From NCBI GenBank assembly GCA_900315455.1, contig OMZE01000002.1, positions 184,283-248,282 on the forward strand: a DNA stretch of 64,000 nt, read 5' to 3'. Source of the DNA: an uncultured Prevotellaceae bacterium (GTDB lineage Bacteria > Bacteroidota > Bacteroidia > Bacteroidales > Bacteroidaceae). The notes below the pieces were generated by a model. That model had not been told where the DNA came from, made no database searches, and saw nothing but the letters and a program-made list of their open reading frames with translations. The translations under genes were made by a program, and so were the position numbers. Shown one piece after another: positions 34,782-45,700 of the stretch. Within the stretch, counting starts at the first letter, position 1; every line of letters starts with the position of its first letter.

Positions 34782-36812
34782 TTAATTTGCCATCTCCTCA
34801 TCAGCAACGGCATCCTCCCAGTTTGTCCACATGGGGATAGACTCATCGTAGCCGTCGTAACCATAGTTCTGCCGCAGTTGTCCCTTATTGTTTGCCGTGA
34901 TGGCAGAGTTGGGAACAGGCCAGAACAGGTTGTGCTTGTTGATCTTGTACTCGTAAGTTTGGTTACCCTGCTGACCTTTGCCATAGGGGTGGTTGAACAC
35001 GTTGTAGGTGGTGCAGCGGCGATACCAGTAACTGCCTCCATTGAGGTCGGTACCCTCCTGCTTGTCCCAAGTGTTCAGGTCGTAGGTATTGCCCCACTCG
35101 TCGGGTTTTCCGCTGCGGGCGAGACACCAACTCACGCGCACCATCTCGGCCTGGCGGAACTCTTCGAGGTAGAGTTCGCGGGCACGTTCCGACATGATGT
35201 CGCCGATGGTAACGGTAGTATACATCTTCTTGGCATTGGCACGCTGGCGGATGATGTTCAAGTCATTGGCTGCCTCAGCATTCTTGCCCTGATAGAAGCG
35301 TGCTTCGGCACGCAGCAGATAAGTCTCTGCCAGGCGGAATAGGTACATATCGCCATTGGCGCCTTTGCCCGACGCACCCTGGAACTGGTTGGCACCCATG
35401 TTCTGCTCATTGGGGGTGTCGAGGATGTAGAGTTGGTAGAGCGGTGTGGGATACCAACTGCGGATGGTGTCGGAGCAGAGGATATCGCCCTTGTGGACGA
35501 GAATTTTTGAAGGATCGGAAGGATCGGCATAATCCTCGGTGGCATAGAGTTGGTAGTTCTGCCCGTAGCAGTCAGACTTGCGGTTGTTGTATTTGAAGTC
35601 TTCCATCTCCATCCAGTTGCCCACCTCGCGGTTGTGTCTCAGGTCCTGCCAGTCGTACTCACCCTTCTCATCCATCCAGATGGTCTTGTTATAGTAGTAA
35701 GAAGTGCGGTTCAGCGCGATGCCACGTCCGGCCACTCTCACCCAGTCGAGTTCCTCATTGTAGTCCTTGTTGTTTCGGGCGATGTTCTGTCCGGGGCCAC
35801 CCAGTCCGTGCGGGTCGCGGATGATACCATTGCTCCAGTGTGCGAAGCAGGCACGCATGATGTTATAGGTAGTGAAATCCTGGTCGTTGCTGTTGGAGAT
35901 CATCATGATGGTCTCTTTGTTGGAGGGGTCGGCGATGTTGGGTGTGCGGTGCAGGTCCCAAATCACGTTGCGTGTCACCTTCCAAGTCTTCTCATTGCCA
36001 GAAGGCTGCCAAGTGCCGAAAGGCTCTGTCATGAGTTGCAGACCATGGTTGCTGATCAGGTCAGTGGCCATTGCCTCGGCCTTTGCATACTCACCTACAG
36101 CCAGATAACACTTAATGAGCAAATGCATACAGCCTTCCTGGTTCACCTGTCCCATATAACTCATCTTTGCCTGTGAGGGCACATGCTGAACGGCAAACTC
36201 CAGGTCGTTGACCAGCATTTTGAATATGGCCTCCTTGCTTGCAGAGGTATAGTTGCGCTTGGGCACGCTGATGAGTTTAGTAATCAAAGGAATGTCGCCG
36301 AACTGCAGTGCCAGGTTGTAATATGCATAGGCACGGTGGAAATAGGCACGGCCCTTGTAGGCATTACGTGTGGCTTCATCGAGGCCTTTCACCTGGTCGA
36401 CATACGAGAGGATGGAGTTAGCATATTTCACCATGCTGAAACCCTGGTCCCAGAAGCGTTGCATGTAGTTGCCGTCTCCGCCGCCTGCCATACCTGAAGT
36501 CGGTGTCAGTTTGGCGTCGAAGTTGTCTTGGAATCCTCCGCCCATATCGGTCTTGGCATACATGCCTACATCCGACATGAGGTAGTTGGTAAAGACGCCC
36601 ACATTGTTCCAGTTGCCGTCGATACGGTAGGTCTTCAATTGCTTGTCGCACTGTGCGAGGGCGGCCTGCAGGCCGGCCTCTGTGCTGTATGTGGTTGCCG
36701 GCTCATAGAATGACAGCGGGTCTTGCTCCAGGAATGAGTCACCGCATCCGACCAACATCGAGGCCATTGCTATTACTGCCACTCCACCCTTTAATATATT
36801 CTTGTTGTTCAT
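34782..36812 (-). CDS. SusD/RagB outer-membrane nutrient-binding lipoprotein
   Basis: The protein has 676 residues, lipobox LVGC (C23), followed by DSFLEQDPLSFYEPATTY, the classic SusD N-terminus. TPR-like helices include RGRAYFHRAYAYYNLALQFG and LRAEARFYQGKNAEAANDLN. It caps the SusC porin and binds the glycan at the surface. It starts 55 nt after the susC stop. Confidence 0.96.
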   Translation of the reverse strand: MNNKNILKGGVAVIAMASMLVGCGDSFLEQDPLSFYEPATTYSTEAGLQAALAQCDKQLKTYRIDGNWNNVGVFTNYLMSDVGMYAKTDMGGGFQDNFDAKLTPTSGMAGGGDGNYMQRFWDQGFSMVKYANSILSYVDQVKGLDEATRNAYKGRAYFHRAYAYYNLALQFGDIPLITKLISVPKRNYTSASKEAIFKMLVNDLEFAVQHVPSQAKMSYMGQVNQEGCMHLLIKCYLAVGEYAKAEAMATDLISNHGLQLMTEPFGTWQPSGNEKTWKVTRNVIWDLHRTPNIADPSNKETIMMISNSNDQDFTTYNIMRACFAHWSNGIIRDPHGLGGPGQNIARNNKDYNEELDWVRVAGRGIALNRTSYYYNKTIWMDEKGEYDWQDLRHNREVGNWMEMEDFKYNNRKSDCYGQNYQLYATEDYADPSDPSKILVHKGDILCSDTIRSWYPTPLYQLYILDTPNEQNMGANQFQGASGKGANGDMYLFRLAETYLLRAEARFYQGKNAEAANDLNIIRQRANAKKMYTTVTIGDIMSERARELYLEEFRQAEMVRVSWCLARSGKPDEWGNTYDLNTWDKQEGTDLNGGSYWYRRCTTYNVFNHPYGKGQQGNQTYEYKINKHNLFWPVPNSAITANNKGQLRQNYGYDGYDESIPMWTNWEDAVADEEMAN

Positions 36813-36866
36813 ATCTTTCTTATTTTTTTCGTAATCAAAACTCCTAATTACTGATTTCCAATATCT

Positions 36867-39800
36867 TTAGAGTGTCACGTTCAGACCGAAGTGGAACTGA
36901 CGGTTGGCAAATCCACCTGTCTCGGGGTCGCCGTATTCCCAACTGTCGATGGTAAACACATTGTTGATGCCGGCAGTCAGATGTACACGCTGTACACCAA
37001 TCTTGCTGGTCAACTCCACGGGGAGGGTGTAGCCGAGTGTGATGTTGTCGAGACGAACAAAACTACGGTTATATACCTTCTCTATACCTGTAACGCCAGA
37101 GGGACCCACTGCGTTCAGACGACCGTAGTCGTTGGTTGGGTTGTCGGGAGTCCAGTATTCCTTCTTGTAGGTGTTGCAAGTCTGGGTGAACATTGAACCG
37201 GAGTTGTCGCCGTTGAGCCAGTAGCCTGCGCGGCTCTTGTGGCCCATGTAACTGTACATCGAGAACGAGAAGGTGAAGTTCTTAAAGAAGGTGAAGTCGT
37301 TGCGCATGCTCCAGTAGACTGGCGGCTGGGTAGTGCCTTGGTAGGTTCTATCCTTGTCGTTGTAAACGGGAACGCGTGTGCCATCGTCGAGAATTTTGTC
37401 ATCCTCAGTATAGACGTTGACCACTTTCGGGTCACCAGGCTTCTGGTTCACCAGGGCAGCCTGCTCGGCCTCGTTGGCCTGCCAGATGCCGTCGGTCTCC
37501 CAATACCAGATTTCGCCAATAGGCTTGCCTATGAACCATCCATTGCTGGTGTCGTCCATTTCCTTGCCATCCTCGTCGTACTCATAGTAGAGGTGCTTGA
37601 TCTTGTTCTTATTGTAAGAGAAGCCCAGCGAGGTATTCCACTTGAAGTTCTCCGTATCGATGTTGCGGGTGTTCAGAGTGAGTTCGAAACCAGTGTTGGT
37701 CACTTCGCCGAGGTTGGTGGTGATGCTGCTGAAACCTGTGAAGTTTGGCAGGCGCTGTGCCATAATCATGTCGTGTGTGCGCTTGTGGTAGATATCGAGG
37801 CTACCCGAGATGCGACGGTTGATGAAAGAGAAGTCGACACCGAAGTTCCAAGATGAGGTCTTCTCCCACTCCAGATTCGGGTTGCCCAGACGGCTCACCT
37901 GAAGGGCATTGAGCACTTCTTGAGAGGTAGAGCCATATTTATAGTATGCGTAGAGACCACCATTGGCAAGGTTGGACAGCGCGAGGTAGGTGTCGCTGAG
38001 CGAACGGTTACCATTGGTACCGTAACTGAGGCGCAGTTTAGCCATGTCGAGCCAATTCCAGTTTTGCGCGAACTTCTCCTCAGAGAGTACCCAACTGGCA
38101 CCCAGTGACCAGAAGTTGGCCCATGGGTTGTTCTGTCCGAAAGCAGAATAACCGTCGCGGCGCACGGTAGCGGTCAGCATGTAGCGGTCCATGAATCCAT
38201 AGAACAGACGTCCCAGATAAGCAGCGGCGGTATAGTGAGTGTCGTTGGTCCTGAATGAACTCTGCTCTTTGTTGGCACCCTCAATGTAGTGGAATCCCAG
38301 CACATCGGTAGGTGTGATATTGCGGGCATGAATCTCATCGTACCAGTAACGGTTCTCCTCAGCCTCCTGCACGAGTGTTACGGTGAAGTGGTGCAGGTCG
38401 TTGAACGTGCGGTCCCAAGTCAGCGTATTGTTCAGGTTCCAGTTGAAAGTCTTTGAAGTGTTGCGGTTGGAGCCACGGTCGGCAGCCTTACTGTCGGGCA
38501 ATTCTGCCGACATCCAGTAACGGTCGTAGAACCACTGGAAACGGGGAGCGATATTGAACTGATAGGTGAAGCCATAAGGCAGTGTCACCTTTGCGTTGAA
38601 GATGGTGTTGAGCACGGTATATCCCTTATCCAGGTCGATATACTGCTGCTGGAAGTGATAATTATATCCACCATTGGTGGGGTTTCCTGTACGTGGATAC
38701 TGCATCTCGTTACCATCGGCATCGTATCTGGAGGCGTATGGAGACTCGCGCAATTGGTTGTCATCCCAGTAGTTGCTGCCCAGAGGCACCTTCTGCGAGA
38801 TATCGCTACGGTCCTGGAAGTTGACGTTTCCTCCCACTTCGAGCCAATCGGTGATTTTGGCATTCAGTTTCATGTTGGCACGATAGGTGTGGTAGTCATC
38901 GCCCTGAATGGCACCCTGGTTGTTCAGATAACCGAATCCCATGTAGTAGTTGATACGGTCTGTGGCTCCCGAGATACTGGCGTTGTAGTCTTGGTTGAAG
39001 CCATTGCGGAAAACGGCGTCCTCCCAGTCGTAGGTCCTGCCTGCCAGGAAGTTTTCCATCACGATGGCAGCATCGGCATCGAAGCCCATGCGTCGTGCAT
39101 AGAGGCTAAGCAGCGACTCTCCTGCCTGTGAGGTCTTTGGTCCGTTGCTGGCCCACTGTTCCTGTGAGATGCCATATTGTGAGAGACTATTGTAATTGTC
39201 GTAGTAGCCCACGGGTATTCCGCTGTCCTTGCCATAGTAGCCCCATGTTCCGTCTTCACGATATCCGTAGGTCTGTGCCTTGTACCAGTCTTCGCGGTAG
39301 GTCATATACTCGCTGGGGCTGAACACGTCGCGATAGGCAGCCTTGGTATTGGAGGCCAGGTTCATGCTGAGGTTGATGACGGGTTTGCCTTCCTTACCTT
39401 TTTTAGTGGTGATGATGATGACGCCACTGGCAGCCTTTGCACCATAGATGGCAGCCGATGAGGCATCCTTCAGCACATCAATCTGCCCGATATCATCGGG
39501 GTTGATTTCCGAGAGGCTACCTGCGAACTGCATACCGTCGAGAATGATCAGCGGAGAGTTGTGCGAGCCATCGGTATAGAGAGAGTTCTGGCCACGCAAC
39601 TGTATGCTGGCGTTGGCCTGAGCATCAGAACTGAATCCGATTTGCAAGCCCGGTGTGCCACGCAACAAGTCCTGCACGGTGCCAGGGTTCTGGTCGGCAA
39701 TCTTATTGGGGTCGATTTGTACGACAGAACCCGTCAGGTCCTTCTTACGCATCGTACCATAACCTACCACCACCACGGTTTGCAGGGTTTCTGAGTCTTC

Positions 39801-40148
39801 TTCGAGGATGACATTCACCGTCTGTCCGTTCTTATAGGCGATTTCCTTGGTGGCATAGCCAATGTAGGTGATAACGAGCGTACCCTGTTGCGGAACATCC
39901 CTTAATTCATAATTGCCGTCAAAGTCTGTTACGGTGCCTACGGAAGCGGCATCTTTCACCTTCACGGTGGCACCGATAATCGGCTCACCGCTTTTGTCTG
40001 TTACCTGGCCCTTCACGACAGCGCTCTGCTGTGTAGCATGAACAGCCGGCTCTGCCAATGTCGGCAATGGGAATGCCATCATTCCTGCTGCCAGTGCCAT
40101 GGCGAAACATAGTTTCTTAGATGGAAGAATTAAATGAGCATAGTTCAT
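36867..40148 (-). CDS. SusC/RagA TonB-dependent outer-membrane transporter
   Basis: The protein has 1093 residues. A signal peptide is followed by a carboxypeptidase-regulatory-like domain (VVKGQVTDKSGEPIIGATV), a TonB-plug segment (VVVVGYGTMRKKDLTGSV), the SusC signature DASSAAIYGAKAASGVIIIT and a beta-barrel ending FGLNVTL. It imports oligosaccharides with SusD using TonB energy. A -7 element lies about 128 nt upstream. It is the first gene of the susC-susD-GH105-DUF2264 unit. Confidence 0.97.
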   Translation of the reverse strand: MNYAHLILPSKKLCFAMALAAGMMAFPLPTLAEPAVHATQQSAVVKGQVTDKSGEPIIGATVKVKDAASVGTVTDFDGNYELRDVPQQGTLVITYIGYATKEIAYKNGQTVNVILEEDSETLQTVVVVGYGTMRKKDLTGSVVQIDPNKIADQNPGTVQDLLRGTPGLQIGFSSDAQANASIQLRGQNSLYTDGSHNSPLIILDGMQFAGSLSEINPDDIGQIDVLKDASSAAIYGAKAASGVIIITTKKGKEGKPVINLSMNLASNTKAAYRDVFSPSEYMTYREDWYKAQTYGYREDGTWGYYGKDSGIPVGYYDNYNSLSQYGISQEQWASNGPKTSQAGESLLSLYARRMGFDADAAIVMENFLAGRTYDWEDAVFRNGFNQDYNASISGATDRINYYMGFGYLNNQGAIQGDDYHTYRANMKLNAKITDWLEVGGNVNFQDRSDISQKVPLGSNYWDDNQLRESPYASRYDADGNEMQYPRTGNPTNGGYNYHFQQQYIDLDKGYTVLNTIFNAKVTLPYGFTYQFNIAPRFQWFYDRYWMSAELPDSKAADRGSNRNTSKTFNWNLNNTLTWDRTFNDLHHFTVTLVQEAEENRYWYDEIHARNITPTDVLGFHYIEGANKEQSSFRTNDTHYTAAAYLGRLFYGFMDRYMLTATVRRDGYSAFGQNNPWANFWSLGASWVLSEEKFAQNWNWLDMAKLRLSYGTNGNRSLSDTYLALSNLANGGLYAYYKYGSTSQEVLNALQVSRLGNPNLEWEKTSSWNFGVDFSFINRRISGSLDIYHKRTHDMIMAQRLPNFTGFSSITTNLGEVTNTGFELTLNTRNIDTENFKWNTSLGFSYNKNKIKHLYYEYDEDGKEMDDTSNGWFIGKPIGEIWYWETDGIWQANEAEQAALVNQKPGDPKVVNVYTEDDKILDDGTRVPVYNDKDRTYQGTTQPPVYWSMRNDFTFFKNFTFSFSMYSYMGHKSRAGYWLNGDNSGSMFTQTCNTYKKEYWTPDNPTNDYGRLNAVGPSGVTGIEKVYNRSFVRLDNITLGYTLPVELTSKIGVQRVHLTAGINNVFTIDSWEYGDPETGGFANRQFHFGLNVTL

Positions 40149-40275
40149 TTGGTAAGGTTTTTAAATTATTGTTTTGGTTGAAATAAAAAATAGTAGCGAA
40201 GAATAGTTCAGCATCAATGATTGTTAGGATAGGTTAGTATGAAATCACGAAGTAAACTCCTATGAAATCTGTGTG

Positions 40276-40283
40276 CAAAGATA
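40276..40283 (-). promoter_or_regulatory. -7 promoter element of susC
   Basis: CAAAGATA reads TATCTTTG on the minus strand, between the GH43 gene end and the susC start. It suggests a promoter separate from that of the GH43 gene. Confidence 0.5.
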
Positions 40284-40337
40284 CGGTGGCAGGTGAGAAT
40301 CAGTGTCCCCTTATCGTTATTTTAAGAGAACAAATCA

Positions 40338-42485
40338 TTATTTTTTCTCCAATTCACGTAGATTCCACTCACTGCGCCACCTGATTACCGGCTTACCATT
40401 CTCAAACTCTATGGGCAGCCAGATGTATCTGGCATCGCTTGGATGTCTGGGTCGCCAAATGTCGGCCATGAAGATGAATTGGTCGCCAACGGGAAGGATG
40501 AAGGTAGACTGCCCTCCAAACGTGATTTCCTGTTTTGGACCTCTACAGGGATTGGGATGCTGTGTCCAAGGTCCCCAGATAGAGGGAGCGGAAAACATGC
40601 GGGCTTCGTTGGGTTCCCAGCCAGTGCATCCCGATGTAATCATCCAGTAAGTGCCGTCTTTCTTGAAGATGGCAGGAGCCTCGTTCTGTCCTCCGGGCGC
40701 CACGCGGGTATAGCGGCCAGTATGGTGCAGATAATCATTGGTCAGTTCGGCGATGTGCATGGTGAGATTGTCTTCAGAAGAAAAGATGTGGTAGGCCTTG
40801 CCGTCGTCATCTACATATAGCGTCATATCACGCGCCATCTGTCCGGTAGCGAAGTCACGCTTCAGGAAGAGTCCCTTGGCAATGGCCTCTCGCCAGGCGG
40901 GAGTCCACCATTCTTTGAAGTTATCCAAATTGAGCGTGTCGATGACAGCCATCTCGTGCTTGCCGATGGGGGAAATCCCCTTTCCGTCGGCCGAAGGCAC
41001 TACAGGATAGGTGCCCGGATTGGCTCGCTGAGAATAGAGGAACTTATATGGACCTTCGGGACGGTCGCTGACTGCCACGCCATATCGGGCGGCACTATAT
41101 CCCCGACCCTTTAGTTCCAGGTGGAACCACATGCAGAATTTGCCTGTCACTTTATTATATATTACCTTAGGGCGCTCCAGGATGCAGCCACGCTCGATAT
41201 CGGCCCCCTTCTCGTCGGAAACCGACAATGCCACACCCAGATTCCTCCAGTTCACGAGATCCTCAGAAGCATAGCACATCACCCCTATCATGGCACTCGA
41301 CGTGGTGTCGGCCTTATGCTCACCAAACCAATAGTAAGTATCACCATACTTCATGATGCCACCACCGTGGGCATTGATATGCCTGCCGCTGTCATCGAGC
41401 CACAGTTCACCGCTCCTGATGTCGGTCTGTTCAGGTTGACTGGCCCAGTAATGCTCCAGACGCTTGGCCTCGGCTTTGGTGATGTGGATAACAGACCCAT
41501 GTTTTGGAGATACGAAATTGGCTGCTTTCATCACCCCCTCGTTAAATCGTCCCAGCGGCTTGAAGGTTTTGAAGTCGCTGGTTTCCACAAATCCGAAGTT
41601 ATGGGGAGTTACACTGTAGATATCGTACATGATGACCCACTTGTTCTCGCCGATGCGCTTCCACACGTTGGGCGCCTCGCAGCCGCGGTTTTCACTGTCG
41701 ATCTGTTCGGGATGATAATCGTTGAACTGATTGATACGGTCGGAAATCATATACTTGATGCCGCCAGGACTCTCCTGAGCCACATACGTCATAAAATATC
41801 GTCCATCGGGCATCGGACAGATGTCGGCATCGAGGGTCTGAATATTCCCGTCGGGATATTCAAAGAGCAGTTGCGGCTCTGTCTCCAAGGTTGTGAAAGC
41901 CTCGTCGCCATAACTGTAGTAAACCTTTGTGCGTGCGCCAGGCTGCTGACGGATGGTGAAATACACCATTGGCTTGTTGACATCAGGATCCCAAATGGTT
42001 TGAGGTGCCCAGGCACATCCTATATCACCGAATTTCTCAGGAAAGAGTTTGTCGATACGTGCCTCGTGATGGGTCCAGTGAATCAGGTCGTCGGAAGCCA
42101 TCAGCACCAGACCGCGATTGTTGCCCCAGTCATACTTCTGCGGCCGCTCCCATTGCGTGGTGCGCAACCCCTTCTGTTTGCCGAAGACGTGCAAGTCGGT
42201 CATGACGATATAGAACTTCCCGTTGGGGGCACGGTAGATGTGCGGGTCGCGGATGCCATGCTGTTCGGCAATGGAATCGCCGGCGATGACCGGTTTGTTG
42301 CCGTTGACCGCCGTGAACGTGTAGCCATCATAACTGATGGCCATAAAGAGCGAGTGTGTGGGATCGTTGAAATAGGTGAAGAGATAGGCACCCATGCCTT
42401 TCTCCGACGGCTGCTTTTGTTTTTTAGCCTCACCTGTTGTTGCCCATGCTGCGAATAACGCAGCCAAGAGTATGATGTTTTTCAT
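40338..42485 (-). CDS. Secreted enzyme with two GH43-type domains
   Basis: From ATG 42485 (MKNIILLAALFAAWATTG, signal peptide) the product has 715 residues; an in-frame ATG at 42530 would overlap the -7 element. The first five-bladed propeller spans about 25-340 (RDPHIYRAPNGKFYIVMTDL, WDPDVNKPMVYFT). The second spans about 350-710 (INAHGGGIMKYGDTYYWFGE, ERPKVIYNKVTGKFCMWFH), like the GH43 subfamilies of beta-galactofuranosidase or arabinofuranosidase type. A double GH43 usually debranches arabinose-rich side chains. It is divergent from the sensor-regulator gene. Confidence 0.9.
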   Translation of the reverse strand: MKNIILLAALFAAWATTGEAKKQKQPSEKGMGAYLFTYFNDPTHSLFMAISYDGYTFTAVNGNKPVIAGDSIAEQHGIRDPHIYRAPNGKFYIVMTDLHVFGKQKGLRTTQWERPQKYDWGNNRGLVLMASDDLIHWTHHEARIDKLFPEKFGDIGCAWAPQTIWDPDVNKPMVYFTIRQQPGARTKVYYSYGDEAFTTLETEPQLLFEYPDGNIQTLDADICPMPDGRYFMTYVAQESPGGIKYMISDRINQFNDYHPEQIDSENRGCEAPNVWKRIGENKWVIMYDIYSVTPHNFGFVETSDFKTFKPLGRFNEGVMKAANFVSPKHGSVIHITKAEAKRLEHYWASQPEQTDIRSGELWLDDSGRHINAHGGGIMKYGDTYYWFGEHKADTTSSAMIGVMCYASEDLVNWRNLGVALSVSDEKGADIERGCILERPKVIYNKVTGKFCMWFHLELKGRGYSAARYGVAVSDRPEGPYKFLYSQRANPGTYPVVPSADGKGISPIGKHEMAVIDTLNLDNFKEWWTPAWREAIAKGLFLKRDFATGQMARDMTLYVDDDGKAYHIFSSEDNLTMHIAELTNDYLHHTGRYTRVAPGGQNEAPAIFKKDGTYWMITSGCTGWEPNEARMFSAPSIWGPWTQHPNPCRGPKQEITFGGQSTFILPVGDQFIFMADIWRPRHPSDARYIWLPIEFENGKPVIRWRSEWNLRELEKK

Positions 42486-42507
42486 ATAGCGATAGTTTGA
42501 TATGCCG

Positions 42508-42515
42508 CAAAGATA
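42508..42515 (-). promoter_or_regulatory. -7 promoter element of the GH43 gene
   Basis: CAAAGATA reads TATCTTTG on the minus strand, leaving a leader of about 22 nt before ATG 42485. Confidence 0.55.
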
Positions 42516-42665
42516 CGCCCTTTCTGCCATAAGTAAGTCGCCATATCGTGATTTTAGGGTAACAAATCATTAATAATGCACTCACCTACCCCATCGGTTT
42601 GAAATGACAAGTTATACAATTGGGCATGAATGCCGTTTTGCTCATCTAATGATTTTTATTATACC

Positions 42666-42699
42666 TTTGTTACAAATTCAAATAATTTGTGTATATTTG
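42666..42699 (+). promoter_or_regulatory. Promoter of the hybrid two-component regulator
   Basis: TTTG (42666-42669), a 22-nt spacer and TATATTTG (42692-42699) match the Bacteroidota -33/-7 pattern well. ATG 42731 lies 31 nt downstream. Confidence 0.75.
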
Positions 42700-42730
42700 C
42701 AACACTAAAGAATCAACAATCTTATATCGG

Positions 42731-45700
42731 ATGACAAAAAAGTTACTGTTGTTATTCTTTGTATTTGTAAGTCATGTAATGGCAGCACAGCATGTGCCGC
42801 TCAGAATATTGTCGCAGATGCCCGTTCAAGGTATCGAAGACGCCCGTTGCCTGATGTTCGACCACTATGGACTCATGTGGATAGGAACAGACCAGGGTCT
42901 TCGTTCTTTCGACGGCTACCATTTCAAGTCCTATCGTAACAATGCCTATTCGCCGGGCATTCTTCCCAACAACTATGTCAGATGCATGTCTGAAGACAAG
43001 TCAGGCGGCCTTTGGATAGGAACACGTGCCGGTCTTGTATGCTACGACAGGAAACATGGACATTTTAAGACCTATCATCTCAGTAGCGACCAGGCCCGTT
43101 CGGTCAATGTGCTTTTCACCTCGGCCGACGGAACGGTATGGGCAGGAACCGACACAGGCTTCTCTCGTTTTGATGCCAAAAAAGATGTCTTTGTCAATAT
43201 AAGCATACCTGCCGGTGTACACTCCTTTGCCGAGGATGCCAGAGGCAACCTGTATATTGGCACCTGGGAGGGCGGTCTGTTCAGGATGGACAAGAAAAGC
43301 GGCAAGATGGTGAACTACCCCAGGCTGTGCGAGCGCAATACCGCCTCGTCGCTATTGGTAGACAGCAGAGGGCGTCTCTGGATAGGCACTTGGGAAAACG
43401 GCATCGTTTGCCTGGAGCATCCTGAGAACGAACATGCCCCGGAAGCCCATCATATCAATGAAGGAAGGCGCGACTTCCGCACCTTCCACCAGTTGCTGGA
43501 AGACCCCGTAAGTCATTCTGTATGGGGATGCTGCATAGAAGGGTTGACCCGTGTGGGGCTCGACAACCTGACGGAGGTGGAAAACTTTTCTGACCTCAAT
43601 TTCTGCTATGACATGCAGACCGACGGTAAGGGAAACCTATGGGTTATCACACGTAACCAGGGCATCGTACACCTTAGCACCATGCCGTCTGCTTTCCGCT
43701 TCTGTTATCTCAACCCCACCGGCAGAGAACTGCCTGTGAACCGCATTCAAACTGTCTTCACTTCCGACGGCCGATGGTTCTGGTTAGGACTTCAGCCTTA
43801 TGGCCTTGCCCACTACGACCGTGTGGGGAATCGGGTGACCTACAACAGCCAGATTCCCGGATTCAGCAGGATGACAGACAATGCCGGCATTCATGCCCAG
43901 ACTATCTTTTCCGTGCTGGACAGAGGTGGCGGAGAACTATGGTTTGGCAGTTCACGCGGCATCATATCCTGGAAGGAAGGACAGCAGGCACAACTCCTCG
44001 ACTATCGCAACACGCCATATCTCAGAGACACCGACGTGAAAGACTTTTTCCGACAGCGTGACGGCACAGTATGGATAGCCCAGGACAATGGCATGTCGAT
44101 AGTTTACCCCGATGGCAAGGGCAGGATGCTCAAGATGAGTGAGGCAGGCCGTGATTTCAGCAATTGCGATGTGCAAACCATCAGGGAGGACCATCAGCAC
44201 AGACTGTGGATAGCCACGGAGAATGCCGGAATCCTCCGCGTCAGTGGTGATGCGCGCCAGCCACAGTCGCTGCGCTTCCACCAATATGCCCCTGCCAACA
44301 AGAACTATCCCCTCGACGATGCCCTGGCCTGCTATGAGGATGCAGATCATCGGCTATGGGCTATCGCCAGCAGCGGCGGACTGTTTCTCTACGATGCGGG
44401 AAAAGACGTCTTTGAGCCTGTCAACCACCGTTTCCATATCAATGTGAACAGCATCTATTCTATCGACGGCGACACCAAAGGAGGGCTGTGGCTCTCCACT
44501 GACAAGGGACTGCTGCGTCTGAAAGGCGACAACAATAACAAATCCATGACCTACTATGGTGCGGAAGACGGCCTTGAGATGCCACACTTCTCTCCCAATG
44601 GCTCTTTCCGCTATAGCAAGGAACTCTTCTACGGCAATGTGAGCGGTTTCTTTTCCTTTGAGCCCAGCCAGATAGAGAAGTATCACCAGGAGGGTTCTGC
44701 GCCACTGATTGTCTCGGATTTGATGATTGACGACGTGCCGTATGACTGGCTTGACTCCACTTTACAAAAAAAGATTTCCGCTTGCCAGCCATTCTTCACG
44801 AAAGAGATTACCATACCGTCGAGTGTCGACAAATTCTCTGTTGGCTTCTCTCTCCTTACCTATCAGAGTCAGCACCAGTGCCGTTACGCCTACCGTCTGA
44901 AGAATTACGACCGAGAGTGGCACTATACCGATGCGGACAACCGGATGGCCACCTATCAGAACCTGCCTGCCGGCACATACTACCTGAAACTGAAGGCCAT
45001 CGACAGTTATGGACACCAAACAGAGATGCCCTATAGTATAAAGGTGAGGGTGCTGCCTCCATGGTATCTTACCTGGTGGGCCTATCTAATTTATGCCGCG
45101 CTGCTGGCTGGAGCCATCTATGGGGGGATATGCTGGTATAAGAACTACCTGAAAACAAAGAACCGTCTGGCCATGGCTGTGGTATTCACCAACATCACCC
45201 ATGAACTGCTCACCCCGCTCACCATCATTTCCGCCTCTATCGATGAGTTGCGGCAGAAAGCGCCGCAGTTCAGCACCAACTATGGATTGATTCAGCACAA
45301 TATCCAGCGACTCACCCGTCTGCTGCGCCAGATACTCGAAGTGAGGAAGTCTCAGGCCGGACAACTGAAACTATTGGTGGCTCGTGGCGACCTCTCTCAG
45401 TTTGTGGCCAAGGAATGCGAGAGCATACGTCCGATGGCAGGCTCAAAAAACGAGGAACTGATTGTAGAATGTCCTGCAGAGGGTATCGATGCATGGTTTG
45501 ACAAAGACAAGATTGACAAAATCCTCTACAACCTGCTGTCGAATGCCGTGAAATATAACAAGGAAGGCGGTCGCATTACAGTGACGCTGAGCGCCGACAA
45601 GCACCAAGCCAGCCTGAAGGTGAGCGATGAGGGCATCGGCATCTCCAAAGACAAGATGAAGCACCTCTACACCAGGTTTCTTGATGGCGACTACCGGCGG

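Noticed and set aside
41121-42458. 445-codon plus-strand ORF
   Set aside because: It is antisense to the double GH43 gene and has no family resemblance.
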